Below, one piece after another: positions 34,964-47,149 of a DNA stretch of 64,000 bases; positions within the stretch are counted from its first letter, which is position 1, and each line of letters opens with the position of its first letter. Location: contig OY829327.1 in NCBI GenBank assembly GCA_963691655.1, positions 66,662,079 through 66,726,078 on the forward strand, given 5' to 3'. The DNA is from Toxonevra muliebris (taxonomy: Eukaryota > Arthropoda > Insecta > Diptera > Pallopteridae). The notes below the pieces were generated by a model that saw only the letters and a program-made list of their open reading frames with translations, was not told the DNA's origin and made no database searches. A program made the position numbers and the translations under genes.

Positions 34964-36020
34964 CTCCGATTTCAATTTTTCCGAACTATTGTTGGTTGAC
35001 ATCATAGTTGAAAAGTTGTGCACTATTACAATGGAAATAGCAATGCTGAATTGAAATCAAATTACAATGAGTTAGTAATGAAATAAACTCATTACATTTA
35101 TTCATTAATTACAAATTCATTGCAAGGGATTTGAGCCAAGAATTGTTACTTTCATTACAGTAATAAAAATGGTAATAGAAATACTCCATTGCCAGTAATA
35201 GTTATTGGTAAGAGTAATCATCAGGCGCGTACGCAGAAAATAGTTCCGAGGGAGTTTTCTGAAATATTTTTTTTATTAAAATTTCGTTTTTAGTAATTTA
35301 CACTTAGAGAAAAATCTTATTCTTTTTTACCTAGATTTGGGTATATTTTTTTATATGAAGTTGAAAAATTTAAAACACCTAAGTTTATTAGCAATTTGCC
35401 TAAGCTCAAGTATGCCTTAGTTAGACAAAATGCCAAAAAAATGCAATTTTTCTAAGCAAATTGAATTATTTTCTGTTTTCGAGTTGACTTGTATGCCACA
35501 CATTCAGTGACGGTTCTAGGATTTGGGTTTGGGGGGGCTGATTTTACTAAATTAAAAGATAAATATCTGACTCACTATCGACCAAAAACCCAGACCTAGA
35601 GCAAAAACTTGTGCAAAAATTTTATCATATACAGGTCAAAAATTAAAAGATAGCTGGAACAAAACTGAGACCAGCATTCAAACTAAAATCGGATAGAAAT
35701 TTGGGCGGAAATTCCGACCAAATTTCAAACTAAAATTCAAATACATTTTTCAGATCGAAGTTCAAACCAAGAAAAGAACCAAATTCAGATCAAAATAAAA
35801 CCAAATTCAGATCAAAATCTGATCTATTTTGAGAAAACAATTTGAAGGAAATTTTAATTTCCTTTAAGAAAAAGTTTTGATACATCTCTATTTTTTGAGT
35901 CATTTTTGGTCGAAACAAAAACCCGAAAAAAATTAAATTAAGATGACAGTTGATTTGAATAGTACTTTAAACGAATTTTTAAAAAATATATTCATATCAC
36001 TCTTAGCATCGACATCACTA

Positions 36021-36546
36021 TTAACCCTTAAGTACCCACTGGTCACTGCAGTGACCAACCACTTCCGCGGCTGCCTGTGCCGCCATTTTACGTTCGCCAT
36101 TTAAAATAAACATCTGATCTTACTGTCTACAGTTTTCTTTATCGATACGTATAAATAAGAATGGAAAAATGACAACTGTCGTACATTTACAGTTATTTTT
36201 AGCTCGAAAAGCATGTTTGCAAAAATTTTAAACAACAAACTGAAAAAAGGTGTTTTTATTTTCGAATTTTGTGTAATAAATATATTGCCGTGTGGATAAA
36301 TTTGTGTCAGACGGTATGGGATAACACCAAATCACTGTTTTTAAAAATTATTGCGAATGTTTTTTTAATTTATTCTCCAGATAATCGCCAAAGGTTACTA
36401 CAGAGGTCAGTCATGTAAATAAAAATAACTGCACCTTAAACTAATTTATTTGAAAACACGTAGAACAAACGTTGTTCGGAATCACAAATACTAACTCTGG
36501 GTATGTTTTTAATTGAAATCGGACGTATTGGGCGTTTAAGGGTTAA
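36021..36546. mobile_element. piggyBac-type MITE, 518 bp, innermost of the stack
   Basis: Element 36025-36542 between TTAA duplications (36021-36024, 36543-36546). Ends CCCTTAAGTACCC and, inverted, CCCTTAAACGCCC. A perfect 16-bp palindrome GGTCACTGCAGTGACC lies just inside the left end. No coding frame. It is younger than the inner hAT element. Confidence 0.8.
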
Positions 36547-36829
36547 TATCCGCCCGGTGGTGAGTTTACGATCTCACAACTCCATAACCAAGCACTTCAT
36601 TTTTATAAAAAATTAAATACGTTCTTTAAGCTTGATATACATTACTTAAGATGTTAAATATATATAATATAAATATTTATAATATAATATAAATATATCT
36701 TAATTTGATCAAAAAACCAATACATTTTAAACTTTAACGAGATCCGTACACGCTTTCGGGTACCGGGCAACAACCGGTTAAAAAAAAAACAATGTTCAGA
36801 CCACGAATCGGAATCGGAGATTAAATTCA

Positions 36830-37480
36830 GGCCAAAACTCAGACTAAAAACCCAAAATTCAGACCGAATCAAAACCAAAATCAGTTTTAAAATTCATAAA
36901 AAATTTAGACCACAACTCAGACGAATAGTTAAACAAAACTTTAGGCCAAAAGGACACCAAATACAGAACGAAAGTAAAACAAAATTCAGACTAAAATTTA
37001 GTTGGGATATCTGATAAATATTTACGTTACAAATTTTAATTTAAATTAAACAAAAACTAAACCAAAATTCCAGACGAATTCAGACCAAATTTTAAAACAA
37101 AATTCAGACCGATTTCAGACCAAAATAGTATCAAAATCAAGCCAATTCACACGAAAATATTAACCACAACTCAAACTAATTGTTAGATTAAAACTGAGGC
37201 TAAAAAGACGCCAAATACAAAATAAAGCAAACCAAAGTTTAGACCAGAAGTCAGATCAAACGCTGGTCTGCAAACGCTGGAAAGCAAATCAAAATTTAGA
37301 CCAAACATGGATTAAAACTCAAACCAAATTCAGATTAAAATACAAACTAAAATAAAACAAAATTCTGACTTACAATCAAACCAGAATTCAGATCAAAAAC
37401 TGGCAAAAACGGAAAAGTTAAATCAATATAAGACTAAAATTCAATACAAAATTCAATACAAAATTCAATCCAAAACTAGA
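36830..37480. repeat. degenerate satellite with CAGACCAAAATTCA-like units
   Basis: Many diverged copies of a short unit resembling AAATTCAGACCAAAA run through 36830-37480, with related units at 35640-35830 on the other side of the piggyBac MITE and unique sequence. Probably an internal tandem array of the hAT element, broken by the MITE. Confidence 0.65.
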
Positions 37481-37992
37481 TCATTATCAAGCTTTCTAAA
37501 AGTAAGACTGGCATTGAAATTGTAGATTCAATGTAGTCTGAATGTATTTAATAACCAGTTGCACTGTAAGGTGCATCCATCCTATTGACATCCGCACAGC
37601 ATGGCGGCTAACCAGAATTGATTCAAATGTATGACCCCATTTTAATATTTATATTAAATGATTATTATTAAAATAAAATATAATATAAAATAATATTTAA
37701 ATCCTAAAGTTTTTCGTTTGTAATTTTCACTGCTGATGGCTTTTTTTTTTGGAAAAATCTAAATATTTTCGATTTCTCAAAAATTACTGTTTACTATAAG
37801 ATTATCGGGTTGAGGGGGCGGCTTCATCCCCTATAGCTCGCCCTCCTGGATACGCTACTGCACACATTACATATTATAATATTATGAAAAATATAAATAC
37901 CATATGCTCAAGCACCAAAAAGCTTAAGCAAAAAATAAAATAATTAGGTAATTTACTGTGGACCTGTATTTCTAAAAATTTGACAAGTTGCT

Positions 37993-38590
37993 TTAAGGGG
38001 ACATTCCGGTTTAAAATTAGAAAAAACTAGACTTTTTGCAGAATTTTTTTAAAAACTATGATATTTAATTACAAAAATGCTTAGAGATCTTATAAGTATC
38101 ATATTGAAGAGTAAAAACAAAATTTAGTTGACCGAGGGCATTTCCCAAAAAGTTAATTTTTGGTAGAATGTATTCCGCGCTTCCTAATAAAAATAAAGAC
38201 ATAAACTAAAAACCATTTTGTTTGCTAGACATTTCTCTATAAGTGGAACTACAAAAAAGTAAAGTTTTCTCTTTCCCCTTTTTTTGCATCTTCTTGCTCC
38301 AAAAAACGAAAAAACATATATTTTTACTTGGAATTTCTCTTATAGAAAAAAAGGGGGGAAGGAATATTCCAATTTTTGCGGTTCCCCTTATAACCATACA
38401 ATTACAATTGCAAATCCAACGGTTTTAAAAAATCAGTTCAGTAGACCTCAGTCCTACCAGTTCAAAAAACATAATTTGGAGAAAAACGCTTTTAAATTTT
38501 TTTTAAATAAATTTTTACATTCAAAACATTATTTTTTTATGCAAATAACTTTTAGTCAGCCATCCCTGGAGCATACTGAAGGTCTTCAAG
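37993..38590. repeat. dispersed repeat Z, copy 1
   Basis: About 600 bp colinear with 48103-48690: TTAAGGGGACATTCCGGTTT, AAAACTATGATATTT, TTCCTAATAAA-ATAAAGACA, GCTAGACATTTCTC, ATTTCTCTTATAGAAAAAAA and AACTTTTAGTCAGCCATCCC. Class unknown. Frames here reflect AT-rich low complexity. Confidence 0.75.
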
Positions 38591-39029
38591 TTCTGTCAAC
38601 TTCCTTTCCTTAATTTTTCCTTTCCAATTTTTAAGCTGTAAAGTCAAAAACACTCTAATTGTTTGTGTTTGTATTATGTGTGAGGGAGGGGGATAGGAGC
38701 ATTTGAACCCCCGAAATCCCCCTCTGCGTACGCTCCTGGTAATCATCATCAAAGTAATTCACTACTTTAATACATTTACAAAGATGACTGATATGTACAA
38801 TTTTAATTACCAAGTGTGGCAATTAATAATTCTTAATTTTTTTCAAACGATGTCACTGGTAATAAAGAGTGGTTCACAAACTTAGCTGTTTCTTTTGCTT
38901 GACAGCAGCTTTCCAAACGTTATAATTTTTGTACGAGTCAGCATCATATATTTTCGTATAATAAATTTGTTGAATTTTGAGCCAGATAAGTAGCATTAGC
39001 GGCACGCTCTGCTTTTTTTCTAAAGCCAG

Positions 39030-39210
39030 GTAAAACAGTTAACATCATTCGTACCCGTCAATAAATGATCAATTTGATCCATACATTGATCGAAAAACGA
39101 CCAGGAAGGACTACTAGACACGGAAAAGTGATTTTACAGCATGACGACGAAAGCAGGAACTATTGCCCAAGCCAACGAACACCCAAGACCTGGCCCCCTA
39201 AAATTAAATT
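39030..39210 (+). pseudogene. mariner transposase fragment
   Basis: Translation gives RTRQ, a stop, then INLIHTLIEKRPGRTTRHGK followed by VILQHDDES. This matches the segment around the second catalytic Asp of mariner transposases (typically INLNxALxEKRPE..RHGKVILQHDNA). The Asp is kept; the following Asn is not. Only about 50 residues survive before the similarity ends near CPSQRTP. No terminal repeats located. Confidence 0.7.
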
Positions 39211-41669
39211 TTTCAATATCAAGTTTTCGATGGATTATGATAAAGCGTGCCAACATTCACCTGTAACGAAAATTTTAGGGACATACACCGAAAACTTACC
39301 ATCTGTTCCATGAATTTAAATTGCAAATTCTGGAAAGAGTATTTGAAATATCAAAATGTTTTTTTACTTTTCCTGTAAAATTTGAAAAATGGGTGTTAAG
39401 GCTTCAGCAAATTAAGGAAGCGATACATACACTTAAATTTAAAATAAGAAAAATGATTTTTGTTAGGCCTTATATCATTCAAAAGCATTTGTCGAGATAA
39501 AAATAATCCCAGCTCCGTTTTCGAAGCAACGAAGTATTAATTTTTCCTTCTCTCTTTCATCAATAATATCATACACAGATTTAAATTTTTTCATTTTTGT
39601 TTAATACATAATCACAAGAAATCACATCCAAAAGTAGATGATGGAAATTTTAAGGGAAATAACAGTATTTTCCGCTCTTTTTTTTTGGACAATATGTCCG
39701 ATTCCGATTTCTGTTCTACAGAAATGATCCTTGTAAAATTCTACCATACAACTTTGCCTATATGATTTTCCTCAGACATCAATTTATAATATTTTTGCAC
39801 GTAGTATTCAGCTCCCTTCGACCAAAATAAGAAAACTTTGACCCACTGTAAAAAAAACTAAAACGTGCTGGAATATAAGTTTATTTTACGAAAATGGTCT
39901 ATACAACATTCAGGATTATAAGGTGGCTATTCTGTTGCAGCCAAAAAGTCTTAATTTATTGGACTGTGTATCGCGCCGAGCAATACATACATTCAGCACT
40001 TCGAATATCGATAGAATGTGGGGGCCGTATTCACCTACAGTATTGGGCTCACTTCATCTGCCCCTACGAAAAATTGTATACATATGTATTTGTATTGCAT
40101 ACTTGGTAAAATGAGTTATTTATTTTTTTGAATTTCAGCTCATTCAGATCATTTCCTGTCTTCAAACTACATTCTCAAAACACAAGTTAATTGGCTCAAG
40201 TCACAACGTCAAACAAAGTAATTTGAATGAAGTCAAGCCTGGGTAAACTGTAGTCTTAATATATCCTTGAATTCAATCGAACGAATCTCCACGAGACTTA
40301 ATTGTTACACAAAGTAAAAAAAATATCAATATTTAAAAAAAAAAAAATCCAACTACAACAAATAGAAACTACTTCTTAATAATGTATTATGGGTGTATTA
40401 CTGGGTACATTCCATCCATGTTTAATTGTATACAAATATTTCAAGGATACCTGTATACAAATAAATAGTATAAGATTTAACATAATTATTGTTAACATTT
40501 TAATGGACAATTAGCAAATAGATTAAAAAAAATTTAAAGCGAAATTGAAAGTCTCCAAACTAGACTTTGCAGAGAAAATCACTTCAGAAAAAAATTTACT
40601 TTAAAAAATTATTTTTTCGATTAGAACTTTTACCTTATGTCACCTTACTATTTTTTGCACTTAGGTGTATGTTACATATCAAACTAACCACCCACATCAA
40701 ACAAGCTTTGCCAATTGGGTAACGCTTTCCAATTATCGATTCATGTGCTGACCTTGAAAACAACAACAACTACAACAATAACACCGTTACCACCACCGCA
40801 ACATGCACATTTCCATTGAGTGATGTATAACTTAACCATCCACCCTTAACTCTTATTAAAAGCGCCAAAAATGACACCACCAGCAACAACAACGAAAATA
40901 AATGCTATCATTTTTTTAGTGTCGTCAAACACTGACTTCACCTTTTTCCACCGCTCACGACAAAAGAAAAGCAAATAAAAACGTTACACTCACAATCAAT
41001 TAAATCCTCATCGTTCCACCGATTTGTTGGTTGTTGTTCGTTTCGTGAGTATTTCACTTTAAATTTGTTAACTTCGTTAGTTGTTTCCGTAAGCTAAACA
41101 AATGCCATGCGGATTGCATGTCTGGAGGAAATTACCATAATATCAAATTAAGAAATTGGACGAAACCCCTTCGTTGGCAACCACATACTGTTGTTGTTAA
41201 TGTTAAGGAAAAAGGAGTCTTTGCGAGGCGTGTGCTTTCGAAGATAAAATAATTCTTTCAGATATTAAAAATTTATGTAAAAAATTACTCCGATCCCTTG
41301 GAGTTAAAAAAAATTGATCATACAAACAAAATTACGTCTAGAAGCAATTTCGTAGGTACAAAAGTTATGTCATGGGAAATCTTTTTCCATCAACCAGAGA
41401 GAATTTTCCAAAATAATTTTTAGCAAACTTAACCGATCATCAAAACAAACAATATGAATTTGACCTAGATAAACCATGATGACTCAAATTAATTTCAAGT
41501 GAGATTCGCTCGGTCACCACGCTAGCCGATCTTATCCCTCATAACATAAATTGATAATTTCATCGATAACTAGAAACTTCAAAATTATCTTTTTTATAGA
41601 GCTTATCTTTGTGATAACTCACCTATTTTCCAAATATTAATGCCTAAATTTAGCCTTATTTCTAATGTA
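39211..41669. other. unassigned stretch with CAA-rich patch
   Basis: No supported gene. 40755-40895 has CAA/CCA repeats in a less AT-rich setting. Open frames near 39894-40114 overlap in two frames and are unrecognised. Confidence 0.4.
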
Positions 41670-42576
41670 TAACGTAAATGAGGGTAATTCGGATCGATTT
41701 TTTTTTTGCTAATAACTTTTCTTTGGTATTTTTTTAAATTAAGTCTTCGAAACGAAAGAGAAATATTTCCTCTTTCTAATGGTATGTAACACCAATCTCA
41801 ATTATTTCAAATTAATCAGTAGTGAGCGAAGAAACAAAGAGTGAGCGTATTTTCATACAAAGCCTTAGCAAACAAAATAAGAAACCCACACATTTTATAT
41901 CAATAATAATTTTCGTGCTGGTAAGTACATTTATATAATTTATATAGGGTTTTGTTCACTAAACATTCTGCTATAGTTTAGTAAAAATAATCACCATTTT
42001 AGAAAACATACTAAGAAACAAATTAACTTTTAAAATCTATCCGAATTACCAGCATGCTTTTTTCTACTTGCATATAATTCGGATCGATGATCCGAATTAC
42101 CAGCAATGAGGTGTTTGCATAATTACAAAATTTAGAAAAACTATATACTTAGTTTTAATTAATGAAAGTTTTTTAGTTGTGATTTAGATATAATAGTTGA
42201 TGTTTGGAGGTAATTCGGATCGACCCTTGGTTTAGAGAGTTTTTGTGGAATTTGAGTTCAAAGTTTAGATCAACTTGAGAAATATTTTAAATTTTTGTCA
42301 AAAATGTTGCATTTTAAAATTGAAAAATATTTTTTTTTATTGAAATATTAATTGAAATTAGTAGCGTTTCGTCGAGTTATAACAATTTTGAAACTAACTA
42401 CTAATTTTTAGTCAAATTCAATATGAAATATATTTTTAAAAACTAATTTGTGTTAAATGATTAGTATTTCTTCTATTCCAGACTACATTTTAATTTTTTA
42501 TTATGTCAATATACTTATAAATTTTAATTCAGAAATTGCTTAATTGCTTTAATTCAGAATTGGGCGTGGCCACGCA

Positions 42577-42885
42577 CTAGCGGATCCAGAGATTTACCTT
42601 AAGGGGATTAACATTTGTTCATCCCTTTAAAAATTTTTTTTTATTTGTGGCTGATGATGAAATATATGAAATTCTTATCAGTAAGGAAGGGAGGGAGTTA
42701 CGGAGGCGTTGGGGGGGAGGGGGGAGTTTGGAGGGGGCTGTTATGGTGGAGTTGGGGGAGGTTAGGGGGAAGTTGGGAGGGGGCTGTTATGGTGGAGTTG
42801 GGGGAGGTTAGGGGGAAGTTGGGAGGAAGTCTAGAGTATTTAACACCAAATCCTTCCCCCTTTCCTACGCCCCTTAGATCCGCTA
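42577..42885. mobile_element. MITE with CTAGCGGATC ends and G-rich interior
   Basis: Ends CTAGCGGATCCAG (42577) and, inverted, TAGCGGATCTAAGG. Same termini as 468-543. A 46-bp G-rich minisatellite fills the middle. No clear duplication. Confidence 0.5.
42730..42829 (+). repeat. 46-bp G-rich minisatellite, two full units
   Basis: GGAGGGGGCTGTTATGGTGG starts at 42730 and again at 42776 with identical following sequence; a third partial unit follows. Runs of three to six G on the plus strand could form G-quadruplexes. Frames through it are a by-product. Confidence 0.85.
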
Positions 42886-43599
42886 TTGCTTCTACGTAAG
42901 ATTGCACAGTCCCATACTTTTGTTTTTAATATATTCGCATCTATAACCCAGCCACAGCTTCTTCCCCTAATTTTTATACGCCCATGAGTAGGCCCATAAT
43001 TGAGAATTAGTTCGGTGTGGGGCAAGTAAGTCTCCATAACAAATTTTATTAATTTAGCTCGATATGATATTCAAAGATATTGGACTTTTGCGAAAATGCT
43101 ACGCCCACTTTGAGATACGGTCGAATTTTATAGGCCATAACTTGACATACATACAAATGATTACATAAGGAAAATACATAGATTTTGAAAACAATTTGTA
43201 TGTATGTGTGTGTATGTATTTACGCATACATACATAAATTTTTTTAAATATGTATTTTCCTTAAACACCAAATTTATCTTTTGCATCTAAACAAACTTCA
43301 AATTAAATATACTTTGCTATAAATTTTGCTGATCCGAATTACATGCAATCCATTTTTTCGAAGTGATGTTATCTAAATAACTACTGAAAAAAAAGTTATG
43401 TTTTGTTTTTTTTGGTAGTTAGCAATTTTAAAAGAGGAAGATATATGCTTTAATTTTGTATTTTATTGATGTAAGTACAAATATATCCAGACTGTTTTTG
43501 CATCTTTTAACTGCCTTTCATATGCGATGATGCTTATAGGCAACATTCCCTTTGACGTGGTATAAAGTAGGTGTTTAACAAATTTTACTAGTAATACTA

Positions 43600-44525
43600 T
43601 ACACACAAAAAAAAAATACATGAAACAGCTGTAAAAATAACATTTTTTGTTTACAATATTCAGCCAACATTAAAAATATCAAAATTAACATTACAAAATG
43701 TATTTATTACATAACTAAAAAATGTATAAATGATGCGAAAACAATGCAATTTTAACATTAATTTTTAAAACAGAAATACATTATTTTAATGTAATATTGA
43801 TATGACAATAATGTTGAAATGGCATGACAACAATGTATAACTGATATTGCAACATGTAAATTTGATATAAATTTAACGTAGAATTGAAAACATAAAATGT
43901 TAAATAAAACACAATTAAGAAGTTTTTTGCATTTTATATAATTTTATTTCTGTAATAATAATTATTAATAATAATAAATAAACGTAAATAATTCCGAAAA
44001 AGTAAAATTTTTAAAACACGTTTTAGTTTATTTTATTCTCTTTTATTATTATTTGAACACTTTTTCACAAATTTTTTTCACACTGCTTTTATTTAAACTA
44101 TTATTGTGACTGCAAATAAATAGATGCGTTCACTCTCACCCGACGAAATGCAAAACTATTTCACAATTAAAAAATGTTGTCAGTTTAAATTTTTATGTTA
44201 TACTTATTCAAAAAGTATTACCAGTCTTAATTTTCAATGCTATACTAGCCTGTTTACATTTTGAATGTTAAATTTACACAGAATTATATCAATTTTACAT
44301 GTTAAACGTATTAAGTAATGAGAACATTTTTAATGTAATTTTAACATTATAATTTGGTATTACAATGTAAAACGAATTATTATCAATATGATAGTTTTAA
44401 TGTTGATACAACACAAAATAGATCAATCTGATATTTTTGCCGTGAAACTAACAATTTTGTTTTTACATTGAAAATAACATTACAAAAATATCAATTTTAC
44501 TTTTTTTGCACTTTTTTTTGAGTGT
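43600..44525. mobile_element. AT-rich inverted-end element with ACA(C/T)TCAAAAAAAA-like ends
   Basis: ACACACAAAAAAAAAA near 43601 and, inverted, ACACTCAAAAAAAAGT near 44525 bracket about 920 bp filled with diverged AACATTA/TTAATGT motifs in both orientations. No coding frame. Terminal class and duplication not resolved. Confidence 0.4.
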
Positions 44526-47149
44526 ATGCATTCAGTTGTGTTAGGTATTCTTCAAGCTTCCTAGTTGCCAAACATTTGAAATTTTGTGCCTATGATATTT
44601 TTTTTTTCATTTTCTGTCTTTGAAGTCAAGTCAAAAATCTATCTAACATACATAAATTGTTCGTAAAATCTTTTCTACTAATTTCAAAAAAAAATATTTA
44701 AACTATTACTACCGGAAATTATTTTTATAAAATATGTGTATAAAATACAAGAGAATATAAATATAAAAAAAATTGGGGAAAAAAGGGTTATCCAGTGGTT
44801 GTCTACAACTCCATAGCTATGTGTTATACAGTGGTGATCTAGTATAACGATTGAATAATTTCGCTCATTTTCAAATCAATGTAACTTCTTACCCGAATGA
44901 CAAACTACAAAAATCAGTGGTGCCAGATGTATGGTCATTAACACAATCTTGTGGCAAAAACCGAAAATACTTTCTATATGAAATCATTTCTTATGACACA
45001 CCAGTATTCACAAATACTTAGATCTTCTGCAACATTACTAATATTTCTTTTCCCACTTATTTTTATCAAAAAAACACAACAAATTCACGAAAATTATCAA
45101 AACCCACTTCTTGTTGACATTTAGATTTTTGGCAGTTCTTTTTTTTCGGCAGCTGAAAATTCTTGCAATTACAAATTTTACTAGTAGAAATTTGCAGCAA
45201 CTTTTCTCTCTCTCACTTTTTTAAACTTTCGTTTTTCTCTCTCGTTGCAAGTTTTTCGAGTACGTGAACACTTTACTAGTAGAAACTTACAACAATACAA
45301 TTCAAAAATAATCGAAATAATACGATTAGCAAACAAACAAAATTAAAATTTTTATTGAATTATACTACAATCTGAAAAGGGAACAACTCCGTCCTAGTCA
45401 GTTCTGTAAATAGGAAAAGCTAATTTTTTACTAAGCACTGCAATTAATTTCACCAAAATATTAGTGGCTGGTAGCAGAGTTGCCACGGCTTAAAAATTTT
45501 TGTAATCAAATTCTTCTAAAAATGTTAACAATTTGGCAAAAAAGTAAAAAAACATATATAGTAGTAATAAGACAGGGAATGCTTATATAGCGGTGATTTA
45601 GAAAAAAAAATTTGATCCGGGGTTCAATCCCATGAGGAGCCAAGAGAATTTTTTTTTTTAAGCCAGTTAAATATTTTCTTTCTTGGCTCCACATGGAAGC
45701 CTAATGTAATTACAACAACCAACGATTCCATTATTTACTTACATATGTATGTAGTGTTAATGGCTTGGTTCTAATGCAAAAAATTCTGTATTTGCATTAT
45801 TCTGGGAAATATGTACCTAGTAGATCATTCTAATGTTCTAGGACCCTTCATAATTTTTAATTTCTCCAAAGCAATATAATAGTTTTCTTGTCTGCCATTT
45901 ATGGAAAAAGGGGGTTTAAAATCCTATTTTCAAGAGGAAGGGTAAGAGTTGGAGGAAAAGTGCATATTGTTTAAATCTTTGTGATTAACAACTTTGCATC
46001 AGACATAAAATTCGTATCTACTGAAATAAACAAATTTCTTAATAGCCCCTGAAGATCCCATTTTTCCGACTTTAGGCCATTGTGGAAGAACTAGATGTGA
46101 TGGAGAAAAACTGTGTACGCAGTCGTGATCCCCAAATTACTATAAAACCGTTGGAAAATCTCTCGAAAATTTGTGACCCTATGTAATTTTGGTACTACTT
46201 ACATTTTTCATTCGATAACTTGCAAGGATGACACCAAGTATGCATGAACATAATTAGTGCTAAGCATTTTTATCGAATGAAAAAAACGAAACAAAAGGAG
46301 GAATACAAAAATTATGCCAAAATATCAAAACTTTCTTGTAAATTTTAGTTCAAATTAAATTAAAAAAAAAAAATTTGCAAAATGAGAAAAGGTACACGTG
46401 TGCACAATCGTAAAAAAAGTAAGCAAATTTACTTACAAATAAGCAAAACGGCAACCCAGGCTGGTAGCGACGGTCAAACATCTATAGATAATACAATAAA
46501 ACCAAAAACTCGGGGTCATCGCACTTTCATTTTTGAGGTATCCGTTTTCGAAATAATTATCTTAAAAACCATTAAATTAAAAATTAGAACTAAGGAAGGA
46601 ATAAGAAAGATAAAAAACAAGTAAAAAACTGTTGTTATCAATGGTTTAACGGAATCGAAATTGATTTTTTAGTCGAAATATATGAAGAATATGATATTTT
46701 TATGAAATAAAAACTGGTGCAATTTTCAAACAATGACATATAGATGTTGTCAAAGCACATACCAATTAAAAAGAGCATTTTCCCAAAATTTGATGGAAAA
46801 AGTTCCTACTTTAAATAAGTGAGGTTAGATTTGATTTCATGTTTTACGTAGAATAAGTTCATTCATATTCTGGCTTTCGAATCGAATATACACAAAGAAA
46901 AGATTACAGTCATCAATGAGGTGATTAAAACGTTTGCCAAACTAAAACCAAGAAAGATGTGTAATGCAAATTGGAGTGTTTAGAAGATGTATGCGTACAT
47001 CTGAAGGAATTTCAATTGAATTTGTGTACTTATTTCTTAAACATTTTCATTTCGAAATACCTACTTTGCCGAGGTCTGAATAGAAGCGTTCTAGAATCGT
47101 TCATAAAATTTTCTGCAAATTTACTTATTTTAAATACAACAATAAGTCC
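44526..47149. other. unassigned AT-rich stretch
   Basis: No supported gene. A GGTTCAATCCC box at 45623 with a flanking repeat shared with 31665 may be a diverged SINE-like sequence. The 46382-46624 frame is lysine-rich low complexity. Confidence 0.35.

Larger units (their letters stand above)
35497..37868. mobile_element. inner hAT-type element, 2.36 kb
   Basis: Element 35505-37860 with a perfect 8-bp duplication CACACATT (35497-35504, 37861-37868). Ends CAGTGACGGTTCTAGGA and, inverted, CAGTAGCGTATCCAGGA, a common hAT terminal type. G-rich sequence lies just inside both ends. The interior holds a degenerate satellite and a piggyBac-type MITE; no transposase frame. Confidence 0.85.
35214..38746. 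mobile_element. middle hAT-type element, 3.5 kb with later insertions
   Basis: Element 35222-38738 with an 8-bp duplication GTAATCAT (35214-35221, 38739-38746). Ends CAGGCGCGTACGCAGA and, inverted, CAGGAGCGTACGCAGA. The empty site GAGTAATCATCATC occurs at 59460 in the related MITE. It contains the inner hAT element and one copy of repeat Z. No transposase frame seen. Confidence 0.85.
34209..38850 (+). mobile_element. outer hAT-type MITE carrying three later insertions
   Basis: Begins CAGGGCTTTAGAGCGGAGC at 34217 after GTTGCTGC (34209-34216). It is colinear with the complete 441-bp copy at 59224-59664 in three pieces: 34217-34311, 34964-35221 and 38739-about 38850. The pieces are separated by a Transib-like MITE and a 3.5-kb hAT element. 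The far right terminus (expected GCTCCAAAGCCCTG) was not found, so the right end is lost or interrupted and the limit given is approximate. Confidence 0.7.
41670..43343. repeat. dispersed repeat Y, copy B (uninterrupted by the LINE)
   Basis: Colinear with copy A at 23736-28180. Possible inverted ends GTAATTCGGATCGAT (41680) and, inverted, GTAATTCGGATCAGC (ending about 43340). The same motif recurs inside, including a near-palindrome TAATTCGGATCGATGATCCG at about 42067. It holds the intact target TTTACGCATACATAC. The segment about 42145-42975 has no match in copy A and includes a CTAGCGGATC MITE. Confidence 0.75.

Noticed and set aside
36041..36056. 16-bp palindrome as a transcription factor operator
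   Set aside because: It lies just inside a piggyBac MITE terminus and is better explained as a transposon subterminal hairpin.
38243..38613. Open frames near 38.3 kb
   Set aside because: They lie in dispersed repeat Z, whose other copy is not open.
46382..46624. Lysine-rich 80-codon frame as a gene
   Set aside because: Low-complexity composition expected from A-rich DNA; no homology recognised.
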